DNA of 8,264 bases, from NCBI GenBank assembly GCA_017519685.1, contig JAFWRV010000289.1, positions 1-8,264 of the forward strand, written 5' to 3'. This stretch comes from Clostridia bacterium (lineage in GTDB: Bacteria; Bacillota; Clostridia; Oscillospirales; Acutalibacteraceae). A program made the position numbers and the translations under genes. The stretch's first letter is position 1. Each line of letters opens with the position of its first letter. Below, piece after piece: positions 1 through 4,484 of this stretch. The notes under the pieces were generated by a model, which was not told where the DNA came from, ran no database searches, and saw only the letters and a list, made by a program, of their open reading frames with translations.

Positions 1-243
1 AAGAATCTGTTTTTCATCTTTTGTTAATGATGAAACAATAAAATCGTGTGATGGGATTCGACCAATGAGATAATCAACACTTACAGAAAAATAATCTGCG
101 ATTTTTATCAAAACAGATATATCCGGTTCCACATCCTGGTTTTCATATTTATTAACCGATTGCTGACTTACACCAATAGCGTCTGCTAACTGTTGCTGAC
201 TGATTTTAAATTCGGTTCTCAGTTTTTTCAAATTTATAATCAT
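1..243 (-). CDS. XRE-family HTH transcriptional regulator (C-terminus cut by window edge)
   Basis: This gene reads leftward from an ATG at 243-241 and stays open to base 1, giving 81 visible residues with no stop. Residues 5-60 form a typical lambda-Cro/XRE helix-turn-helix: an ISQQQLADAIGVSQQSVNKYE stretch covers the positioning and recognition helices, and it is followed by the family's usual DISVLIKIADYF and SVDYLIGR segments. The last visible residues (LTKDEKQIL) resemble the tail that often follows this domain, so the full protein is probably little longer than 100 residues. A ribosome binding site (AAGGGTGA on the minus strand, about 248-256) sits before the ATG. Known XRE proteins are DNA-binding repressors or activators that often control the adjacent divergent operon. 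Here the neighbour is the zinc-ribbon operon with inverted repeats in the shared 187-bp region, so control of that operon and of itself is a reasonable inference. Any C-terminal effector domain lies outside the window. Confidence 0.93.
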   Translation of the reverse strand, partial: MIINLKKLRTEFKISQQQLADAIGVSQQSVNKYENQDVEPDISVLIKIADYFSVSVDYLIGRIPSHDFIVSSLTKDEKQIL

Positions 244-272
244 TTTAATCACCCTTGTTTATTTTAACAATA

Positions 273-298
273 AATAAGTGTAATTTGAAAAACTTATT
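273..298. promoter_or_regulatory. Inverted repeat in divergent intergenic region, candidate operator
   Basis: AATAAGT (273-279) and its exact reverse complement ACTTATT (292-298) are separated by 12 bases. The site lies between the XRE gene and the promoter of the zinc-ribbon operon, where an autoregulatory XRE site would be expected. The arms are short and AT-rich, so chance is possible. Confidence 0.3.
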
Positions 299-306
299 AT
301 TAGTAA

Positions 307-335
307 TTGACAACAACAAAAAGTTGTTATATAAT
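307..335 (+). promoter_or_regulatory. Consensus sigma-A promoter of the zinc-ribbon operon
   Basis: TTGACA at 307-312 and TATAAT at 330-335 match the housekeeping sigma consensus at all 12 positions with the ideal 17-bp spacer. Transcription should start near 342, giving a leader of about 88 bases before the ATG at 431. An inverted repeat (AACAAC 312-317, AAAAA loop, GTTGTT 323-328) begins at the last base of the -35 box and fills most of the spacer. A promoter this strong would normally need repression, and the dyad and the divergent XRE gene fit that. The promoter is seen directly; repression is inferred. Confidence 0.88.
312..328. promoter_or_regulatory. Spacer dyad, probable operator for the divergent regulator
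   Basis: A perfect 6-bp inverted repeat, AACAAC and GTTGTT around AAAAA, lies between the -35 and -10 boxes of the consensus promoter. A protein bound here would block RNA polymerase. The XRE protein encoded at 243-1 is the natural candidate, but no binding evidence exists in the sequence itself. Confidence 0.45.
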
Positions 336-379
336 ACTAAAGAAAGTACATATTTATTAAGTTCTAGCTTTTTTAGTCT

Positions 380-398
380 TAAAGCAGGTACTGCTTTA
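380..398 (+). promoter_or_regulatory. Small stem-loop in the operon leader
   Basis: TAAAGCAG (380-387) pairs perfectly with CTGCTTTA (391-398) across a 3-base loop, inside the untranslated leader. A second AT-rich palindrome (CATATT 406-411, AATATG 414-419) abuts the ribosome binding site GGAGGT at 419-424. No T run follows the first hairpin, so it is not an obvious terminator. It could stabilise the leader or modulate translation, or mean nothing. Confidence 0.3.
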
Positions 399-430
399 TC
401 AATATCATATTAAAATATGGAGGTAACAAA

Positions 431-733
431 ATGAAATACTGTGAGAAATGCGGAAAAGAAATTGATGACAATGCGGTAATATGTCCGGGTTGCGGAGCTT
501 CAGCGACGGTCAATGCTTCTCCCATAACAACAGCCGAGAGCGAGAACCCAAAAACCGCCAGAATGGCGATTGGCTTTGCTTTCTTAATTCCAATTGTCGG
601 TATTATTATGGGAATTATCGGACTTAAAAAGTATACCGATCCCAAGTTAAAAAAACAATGTATTATTGCAATTCCGCTCGCCATTGTTATGATGATTGTA
701 TGGTCGTTTGCTTTTTCCGGAGGGGGATTCTAA
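431..733 (+). CDS. Zinc-ribbon protein with two-helix membrane hairpin (100 aa)
   Basis: First gene of the operon. The N-terminus holds a zinc ribbon with cysteines 4, 7, 18 and 21 (CEKCG and CPGCG, CxxC-N10-CxxC), the pattern of the zinc_ribbon_2 type domains. A Ser/Thr/Ala-rich linker (24-40) leads to two hydrophobic segments, about 46-65 (containing IPIVGIIMGIIG) and 78-95, joined by a lysine-rich loop (YTDPKLKKQ). Both ends should therefore lie on the same side of the membrane, and the loop and ribbon are probably cytoplasmic. The start ATG follows an excellent GGAGGT site at 419-424. The stop is two bases before the next start, and the Gly-Gly-Gly near the C-terminus encodes the next gene's ribosome binding site. 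The membrane segment resembles that of the gene at 1101. Function is unknown; zinc binding is inferred from the four cysteines. Confidence 0.9.
   Translation: MKYCEKCGKEIDDNAVICPGCGASATVNASPITTAESENPKTARMAIGFAFLIPIVGIIMGIIGLKKYTDPKLKKQCIIAIPLAIVMMIVWSFAFSGGGF
719..726 (+). promoter_or_regulatory. Ribosome binding site embedded in the preceding gene, fixes start at 736
   Basis: GGAGGGGG lies within the last codons (Gly-Gly-Gly) of the first zinc-ribbon gene and 9 bases ahead of the ATG at 736. It supports that ATG over an in-frame upstream ATG at 658, which would add 26 unrelated residues ahead of the conserved ribbon. Confidence 0.75.
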
Positions 734-735
734 AA

Positions 736-1098
736 ATGGCTTTTTGTTCAAAATGCGGTAAAGCTATGAGCCCGGGCGCGGTTTTTTGTCCGGGATGCGG
801 CACTAAAGTCGGCGGTTCTTCAAGTGGAGAAAGCAAGCTTATAGTCTATGGCCTTACACAAAAATTTCTAGCCGGAGGCACGCTGAAAATCTATGCTGAT
901 GGCATTCTGCTCGGTGAAGTTAAAAAGAACGAAAAAGCGGAGTATCCGATTACTAATGATTGTGTAATAACGGCAAAATGCGGTATAAACCCCATAAAAG
1001 AAAAAACTCAGATTAAGAGCGGAATAACAACGGTTATTAAATATGAATATGAGCGGGTTTCAAGTAGTTTTATTGCTCATGTTTCTGAGTATGTTTGA
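736..1098 (+). CDS. Zinc-ribbon protein with soluble beta-rich C-terminal domain (120 aa)
   Basis: The start chosen is the ATG at 736, giving an MAFCSKCG N-terminus like its neighbours and a ribosome binding site at 719-726. The ribbon cysteines are 4, 7, 18 and 21. A Gly/Ser linker (24-32) leads to a domain of about 85 residues with alternating hydrophobic strands (LIVYGL, TLKIYADGILLGEV, YPITNDCVITAKCG, TTVIKYEYERV). It contains a YxDGxxLGEV turn of the kind found in small beta-sandwich, PEGA-like or DUF2846-like domains that display a loop; that comparison is by eye. There is no membrane helix, so this is the only soluble-looking product of the six. It could be a cytoplasmic partner of the membrane members. 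The TGA at 1096-1098 lies two bases before the next gene's ATG. Two extra cysteines (about 77 and 83) are not part of the ribbon. Specific function is unknown. Confidence 0.85.
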   Translation: MAFCSKCGKAMSPGAVFCPGCGTKVGGSSSGESKLIVYGLTQKFLAGGTLKIYADGILLGEVKKNEKAEYPITNDCVITAKCGINPIKEKTQIKSGITTVIKYEYERVSSSFIAHVSEYV

Positions 1099-1100
1099 TT

Positions 1101-1511
1101 ATGAGGTTTTGTGGTAACTGTGGTAGACCTGTTAACAGTAATGCTGATTACTGCCTTAACTGTGGTTGTTTTTTAAATAAGAACTCTTATAATTGCCATT
1201 TTTGTACTAATTGCGGAAACACCGTTTACCCTGAGGCAGATATATGTGTTAAATGCGGTGTTTCGCTCCGAAAGCAATATTTGCAGGCAAGCCAGCAGAT
1301 GAATTCCGGGTCTGATAATCTGCTTGATATAGGTCTGATAATCGTAAGTATTCTTTTTCCAATTATCGGATTTATTGTCGGTGCAATCTTCAAAACAGAA
1401 AACCCGGTAAAGGCGTCAAAAATTATTAAAGCGGCGTCAATTTCTTTAGGAATTGAAATTGCTGCTTTTCTGCTGATATGTTTATTAGTATTTGTGATTT
1501 CCGAAGCATGA
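1101..1511 (+). CDS. Double zinc-ribbon protein with two membrane helices (136 aa)
   Basis: Two tandem zinc ribbons occupy residues 4-21 (C4, C7, C18, C21) and 35-52 (C35, C38, C49, C52), with extra cysteines at 23 and 32. A short linker (54-76) leads to hydrophobic helices at about 77-97 (containing LFPIIGFIVGAIF) and 112-133, separated by a basic loop (KTENPVKASKIIK). This two-helix design and the PIxGxIxG motif match the gene at 431, so the two are probably paralogues. The ATG at 1101 is preferred because it gives the conserved M-x-F-C start. A TTG at 1095 would overlap the previous stop by four bases and add two residues. No good ribosome binding site is present, so translation is probably coupled to termination of the upstream gene. 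A cytoplasmic ribbon side is inferred. Function is unknown. Confidence 0.87.
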   Translation: MRFCGNCGRPVNSNADYCLNCGCFLNKNSYNCHFCTNCGNTVYPEADICVKCGVSLRKQYLQASQQMNSGSDNLLDIGLIIVSILFPIIGFIVGAIFKTENPVKASKIIKAASISLGIEIAAFLLICLLVFVISEA

Positions 1512-1514
1512 ATC

Positions 1515-1520
1515 AGGAGG
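1515..1520 (+). promoter_or_regulatory. Consensus ribosome binding site deciding the start at 1526
   Basis: A perfect AGGAGG lies five bases ahead of the ATG at 1526. It rules out the longer in-frame ATG at 1478, which would overlap the upstream gene and add 16 residues before the ribbon. Confidence 0.85.
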
Positions 1521-1525
1521 TAAAA

Positions 1526-2122
1526 ATGAAGTATTGCGCAACCTGCGGTAAAGCAATTGATGATAATGCAGATGTCTGCTTGGGATGCGGCTGTTCAACC
1601 AGAAATTTTAACAGCAGTAATCGTCAAACTATTTTCTGCACAAACTGCGGAAAAGAAATATCGGCAAACGCAGTCGTTTGCTTGAACTGCGGATGTTCGG
1701 TATCATCGGCTCCGCTTATTCAGAATAAAGTTGCTTCAAATGAACTGGTTAACAAACTTTCAAAGCGTCTAAAGATAAACGCTGTTATCTGGTTTTGCGT
1801 AGCAGCTCTTCAAATAATTGCCGGACTAACATATAACTGGATTCTTTTAATCCCAGGCGTGCTCAATATTTTAAGCGCATGTTTGGATTTGAAGCACAGC
1901 AATGATTTTTTCTCATACCGAAACGGTATTATAAAAGAGTATGAGCCGTTGGTCGGTCCGATAATCACGGCGGTTTATAATCTTATTATCGGCGGTGTCG
2001 TTGGTGTGGCGGGTTCTGTGTATTATTTCGTTGCAATCCGACAGTTTGTTCTAGATAACAGGCAAGCTTTTGAAGCTCTTGAATCGGAATCACAACCAGC
2101 TTTTGATAAAAACAATCTTTAA
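1526..2122 (+). CDS. Double zinc-ribbon multi-pass membrane protein (198 aa)
   Basis: Last gene of the four-gene operon. Two ribbons, with cysteines 4, 7, 18, 21 and 38, 41, 52, 55, are each followed by one more cysteine (CGCS at 23 and 57). A lysine-rich amphipathic stretch (68-83) precedes hydrophobic segments at about 84-102, 104-120 and 142-170, interrupted by a polar loop (DLKHSNDFFSYRNGIIKEYEP). The third segment is Gly/Val-rich (IIGGVVGVAGSVYYFVAI) and long enough to be one tilted helix or a re-entrant pair. The tail (177-198) is acidic and polar. The membrane domain is larger than, and not visibly related to, those of the genes at 431 and 1101. I do not recognise a named family beyond the zinc ribbon. 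It is the final reading frame before the terminator at 2139-2178. Confidence 0.88.
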   Translation: MKYCATCGKAIDDNADVCLGCGCSTRNFNSSNRQTIFCTNCGKEISANAVVCLNCGCSVSSAPLIQNKVASNELVNKLSKRLKINAVIWFCVAALQIIAGLTYNWILLIPGVLNILSACLDLKHSNDFFSYRNGIIKEYEPLVGPIITAVYNLIIGGVVGVAGSVYYFVAIRQFVLDNRQAFEALESESQPAFDKNNL

Positions 2123-2138
2123 TAAAATTTAAGCGTCC

Positions 2139-2178
2139 ATACTGCTGCATAGTTTAAGGCTTTGTAGCAGTATTTTTT
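2139..2178 (+). terminator. Intrinsic terminator of the four-gene zinc-ribbon operon
   Basis: The arms ATACTGCTGCA (2139-2149) and TGTAGCAGTAT (2163-2173) pair over 11 bp with one G-U, around a 13-base loop. A run of six T (2173-2178) follows directly. This is a well-formed rho-independent terminator 16 bases past the stop of the last gene, and it separates the operon from the two zinc-ribbon genes beyond it. Confidence 0.88.
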
Positions 2179-2188
2179 AATCTAAAAC

Positions 2189-2217
2189 TTGTAATAATTA
2201 GTCCGATTTGATAATAT
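2189..2217 (+). promoter_or_regulatory. Putative sigma-A promoter of the second zinc-ribbon unit
   Basis: TTGTAA (2189-2194) and TAATAT (2212-2217) with a 17-bp spacer form a weak sigma-A match. Overlapping alternatives for the -10 box (GATAAT 2210-2215, TATATA 2215-2220) lie in the same AT-rich patch. A promoter is needed here because a terminator precedes it, but its exact boxes are uncertain. Confidence 0.4.
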
Positions 2218-2230
2218 ATACTTATCAAAT
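2206..2230. promoter_or_regulatory. Perfect 9-bp-arm palindrome over the -10 region, probable operator
   Basis: ATTTGATAA (2206-2214) and TTATCAAAT (2222-2230) are exact reverse complements around seven bases. The dyad covers the putative -10 box and start site of the downstream gene and ends four bases before its ribosome binding site (GGGAG, 2234-2238). It has no T run, so it looks like a repressor site rather than a terminator. It does not share sequence with the dyads at 273-298 or 312-328, so a different regulator is possible. Confidence 0.55.
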
Positions 2231-2245
2231 TACGGGAGTGTTTTT

Positions 2246-2614
2246 ATGGTCTGCCGTCAATGCGGAGCCGTTCTGCCAGATGAAAGCCGCTTTTGTCCGT
2301 ATTGCATGGACAAATTCGATAATAAAACAGAAACAAAAAAGTCTAATAAAACTGTAGCTGCAATTATTATCATTTTGTTATTACTGGTTTTAACAGCGAT
2401 AATTATAAAACTGTTTAGGTCGGGCGAGAATAATAATCAATCCATATCTTCACAAGTAAGCGTTTCTTCAACAACCGACAAATCTCAAACGGCTTCAAAA
2501 GAAACTGCAACTGCAGAAATAGATGGTAAATATTATGAGCCCGGCACATACTATTGGAATATTAACGGAGAGGGCGAAATAGTTTTAGAGGATTTTGAAA
2601 ACTATCCGTTTTGA
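2246..2614 (+). CDS. Zinc-ribbon, single-helix membrane protein with exported tail (122 aa)
   Basis: The zinc ribbon is at the extreme N-terminus (C3, C6, C17, C20; the FCPYC form), followed by a lysine-rich linker and one very hydrophobic helix (about 36-54, rich in Ile and Leu). A Ser/Thr/Asn/Gln-rich stretch (58-90) resembles a surface-exposed spacer. The last 30 residues (KYYEPGTYYWNINGEGEIVLEDF) look like a small beta-rich ending. The positive charges before the helix favour ribbon in, tail out. The start ATG has GGGAG seven bases upstream. The product is closely related in its first 24 residues to the next gene's product, with S-x-F-C-P-Y-C-x-x-K-F conserved, so the pair arose by duplication. 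I cannot assign a function; linking a cytoplasmic ribbon to an outer tail suggests signalling or scaffolding. Confidence 0.87.
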   Translation: MVCRQCGAVLPDESRFCPYCMDKFDNKTETKKSNKTVAAIIIILLLLVLTAIIIKLFRSGENNNQSISSQVSVSSTTDKSQTASKETATAEIDGKYYEPGTYYWNINGEGEIVLEDFENYPF

Positions 2615-2623
2615 GGATTTGCT

Positions 2624-3025
2624 ATGAAATGTAATAACTGTTCTAAAGAGTTGCCGCCGGGCAGTCAGTTTTGCCCTTACTGTCTGAATAAATTCACTTC
2701 GGAAACGGAAATAATTCCCGATGTTATCAAAAAGAAAGGGAACAAGATTTTCCGTTTTATAATTATTACTGTCATCTTTCTGATTGCCTTGGTAATCGCC
2801 GTTGCGATGTTTCATAATAAAAATGCCGGCGCAGATTCAACAGATTACTCCAATACAACTGAAGGCGTCGCCCCACAAACATCTGAAAAAGAAAAACCTG
2901 AAATAACCGAAGGCGAATACTCTGTCACTGACGAAAACGGTCAGGTTCAATATCCGCCCGCAACTTATGTTGTGGTGGTTGAAGAAGACGGAAGTGTAAA
3001 ACAAGGTTATATCCTTCCGGAATAA
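2624..3025 (+). CDS. Zinc-ribbon, single-helix membrane protein, paralogue of the upstream gene (133 aa)
   Basis: The layout repeats that of its neighbour: ribbon (C3, C6, C17, C20), short linker, basic patch KKKGNK, one membrane helix (about 43-63), then an exported polar tail of about 70 residues. The tail differs in sequence, being acidic and Thr/Glu-rich (65-100), and ends in an EGEYSVTDENGQ to TYVVVVEEDGSV segment that reads as two beta hairpins. The CG after the second ribbon cysteine is CS here, while all four cysteines are kept. The GAGG site (2613-2616) overlaps the upstream stop codon, with nine bases between stop and start, so the two genes are co-transcribed and probably translationally coupled. 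Function is unknown. A ribbon-helix-tail anchor with a fast-changing tail is the visible theme. Confidence 0.87.
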   Translation: MKCNNCSKELPPGSQFCPYCLNKFTSETEIIPDVIKKKGNKIFRFIIITVIFLIALVIAVAMFHNKNAGADSTDYSNTTEGVAPQTSEKEKPEITEGEYSVTDENGQVQYPPATYVVVVEEDGSVKQGYILPE

Positions 3026-3090
3026 AAATGCTTGCTTAAAGCAAAGCAAAAGAATTGCCGGTAACACAATATGATACAATATGAAACACC

Positions 3091-3141
3091 CGACAATTCC
3101 GATTGAAATCTTAGCAGCGGTTTTGCAGATTTCAATTGTCG
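3091..3141. repeat. Long bulged inverted repeat of unknown role
   Basis: CGACA (3091-3095) and ATTGAAATCT (3102-3111) pair in register with AGATTTCAAT (3127-3136) and TGTCG (3137-3141), leaving a six-base bulge on the left arm and a 15-base loop. The 15 paired bases are all Watson-Crick. No T run follows. It could be an RNA structure, a remnant of a small mobile repeat, or a decayed terminator. Confidence 0.45.
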
Positions 3142-3171
3142 AGGATAATCCAAAAGGGTAACGGAAATGAG

Positions 3172-3204
3172 AAAGCAGTTATTGCCGCGGCAATAACTGC
3201 TTTT
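3172..3204 (+). terminator. Perfect 32-bp palindrome, probable terminator of the second zinc-ribbon unit
   Basis: Bases 3172-3187 are exactly complementary to 3188-3203. The transcript would form a hairpin of about 14 bp with a tight CCGCGG apex. The right arm ends in TTTT (3201-3204), then CGG. The short T run makes it a modest terminator, and it stands about 145 bases past the last zinc-ribbon stop. A cruciform or protein-binding role is an alternative. Confidence 0.5.
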
Positions 3205-3271
3205 CGGTCTTATTGGTTTAAATGCCGGTAAAGAAAAATTGAGGTTTATACATCATTTTAAGATTGCGCTA

Positions 3272-3300
3272 TTGTATTTCAGCTTGAAATCGTATATTAT
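3272..3300 (+). promoter_or_regulatory. Weak candidate promoter upstream of the lipoprotein gene
   Basis: TTGTAT (3272-3277) and TATTAT (3295-3300) with a 17-bp spacer match three and five of six consensus positions. A perfect TATAAT at 3327-3332 is nearby but lacks a recognisable -35 box at 16-18 bp. One of these probably starts the lipoprotein-acetyltransferase transcript. Confidence 0.25.
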
Positions 3301-3408
3301 TAACGGTAGATATTAAGAAGTTTAATTATAATATGTTCAAGCGGATTGCCCCGAATTCATCTTTGTTATTCTTATCCCGGGTATTCCGCGGAGCAGGGGG
3401 TGTGATTC

Positions 3409-4440
3409 ATGAAAAAAGCCGCAGTTTCTCTTATAATAATTACCGTTCTGCTCCTCTCATCCTGCGGCAGAGCGGACAGCGCGGATATGTTTATTGACGC
3501 CTCGTTTGCCGCGCGGTTTGAGGACTGCGTCGGTATTAACGAAGCGCTTGACGATGTGCGTAAAATTGAGCTCACTCCGTCTTATGACCTCACCGGCCTT
3601 CGCTCCGTTAAAGAGACCGATTCCGATACCGGTGAAACTCTGACAAAATACTACACCGGTAAAGGCGAGCTTAAATATACCATGCACGAAGAATACGGGA
3701 GCAGCATTGACTGCTATATGAAATCCCGCTCCGGCAGAGAACTCACCGTCAATTATTCGCTTGATGACAATTCATCTGTTACCATTGACTGTGATGATTA
3801 TTATGTCAGATTTTACGGTGCCGATGAATCTCTTCCTTACCGCGCCGAAGAAACGACGGTACGTGTCAAACGCCCGTCCGACCGTATTTTATCCGAAACG
3901 CTTGAGTGCCGGTATGAAAACGGCAAATGCTTCGACCAGGAGGTCTTCTGGTTTGATGACTCGGGCTATCATAAATACTATGCCTATATTGACGACAGCG
4001 GCGAAAAGCAAACGGACGAGCAACTTCTGTTTGAGCGCCTTGACTCCGCGCCCGTCACCTCCGGCGAAATGCTCTGCGACGGGGATATTACCGTTATGCC
4101 GCAGTTCATTATGGGTAAGCACAGCCTGAGTTACACCGGCACAAAAGAGAACCCCGTCTGGTATCTTGAAACGGATTTCGTTCTCACATTCGACAGCGAC
4201 GCTCTTAAAGAAGACTTTGCCCGCAAATATTCTCTCGCGAAGTCAGAGCCGCAGGGTAATGAGTCCGAAGCGCCCACTCTCAGAACCGGCGACCGCGCTG
4301 TGCGTATTGCCGACGAATGCGAAGGAATCGGCTATCTGATGATTACCCACGAGATTAATGATAACTATTATCTCGCTGTTTCGCTTAACGATAAGGGCGA
4401 AATCGACAGCATTACACCGGGATTTTACAGTTTATATTAA
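3409..4440 (+). CDS. Putative lipoprotein of unknown function (343 aa)
   Basis: The N-terminus is a type II signal peptide: basic MKK, a hydrophobic core (residues 4-16), and an L-S-S-C lipobox with the lipidation cysteine at 19. The mature protein should therefore be anchored to the outer face of the cell membrane. The rest is acidic, rich in Asp, Glu, Tyr and Ser, and reads as mostly beta structure with repeated charged turns (DSDTGETL, DDSGYHKYY, DDSGEKQTDEQ). It has no membrane helix, no catalytic motif I recognise, and no clear internal repeat. Cysteines at about 40, 121, 146, 184, 192, 241 and 322 are scattered. The start is supported by AGGGGG (3395-3400), eight bases before the ATG. 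The acetyltransferase gene follows after 44 bases without a clear terminator, so they may share a transcript. GC content is visibly higher than in the zinc-ribbon genes. Confidence 0.88.
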   Translation: MKKAAVSLIIITVLLLSSCGRADSADMFIDASFAARFEDCVGINEALDDVRKIELTPSYDLTGLRSVKETDSDTGETLTKYYTGKGELKYTMHEEYGSSIDCYMKSRSGRELTVNYSLDDNSSVTIDCDDYYVRFYGADESLPYRAEETTVRVKRPSDRILSETLECRYENGKCFDQEVFWFDDSGYHKYYAYIDDSGEKQTDEQLLFERLDSAPVTSGEMLCDGDITVMPQFIMGKHSLSYTGTKENPVWYLETDFVLTFDSDALKEDFARKYSLAKSEPQGNESEAPTLRTGDRAVRIADECEGIGYLMITHEINDNYYLAVSLNDKGEIDSITPGFYSLY

Positions 4441-4484
4441 AGGGAAAATAATAATTTCCTCAGTAAATCAGGGACGGGGTAATT

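Larger units (their letters stand above)
3026..3408. other. 383-base gene-free stretch rich in secondary structure
   Basis: No convincing reading frame was found in either strand. The stretch holds a short AT-rich tandem (ACAATATGA at 3066-3074 and 3076-3084), a bulged long stem-loop (3091-3141), a perfect 32-bp palindrome (3172-3203) and promoter-like sequence for the lipoprotein gene. Base composition changes at its right end. Confidence 0.6.

Noticed and set aside
379..684. Hydrophobic minus-strand frame opposite the first zinc-ribbon gene
   Set aside because: Its hydrophobicity mirrors the membrane helices on the other strand, and no ribosome binding site or promoter supports it.
658..735. 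Longer start for the second zinc-ribbon gene
   Set aside because: It would add 26 residues out of register with all the other ribbon N-termini and would overlap the upstream gene. The strong ribosome binding site at 719-726 fits the ATG at 736.
1478..1525. Longer start for the fourth zinc-ribbon gene
   Set aside because: The AGGAGG at 1515-1520 and the conserved M-K-Y-C start point to the ATG at 1526.
3066..3084. Two tandem ACAATATGA units
   Set aside because: Only two short AT-rich copies, with no spacer or repeat structure of a CRISPR or an iteron array.
3168..3197. Nine-codon frame over the 32-bp palindrome
   Set aside because: There is no ribosome binding site, and the frame is fully explained by the hairpin.
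3761..4129. 122-codon plus-strand frame inside the lipoprotein gene
   Set aside because: It is an out-of-frame shadow of the lipoprotein gene, without a ribosome binding site or recognisable domain.
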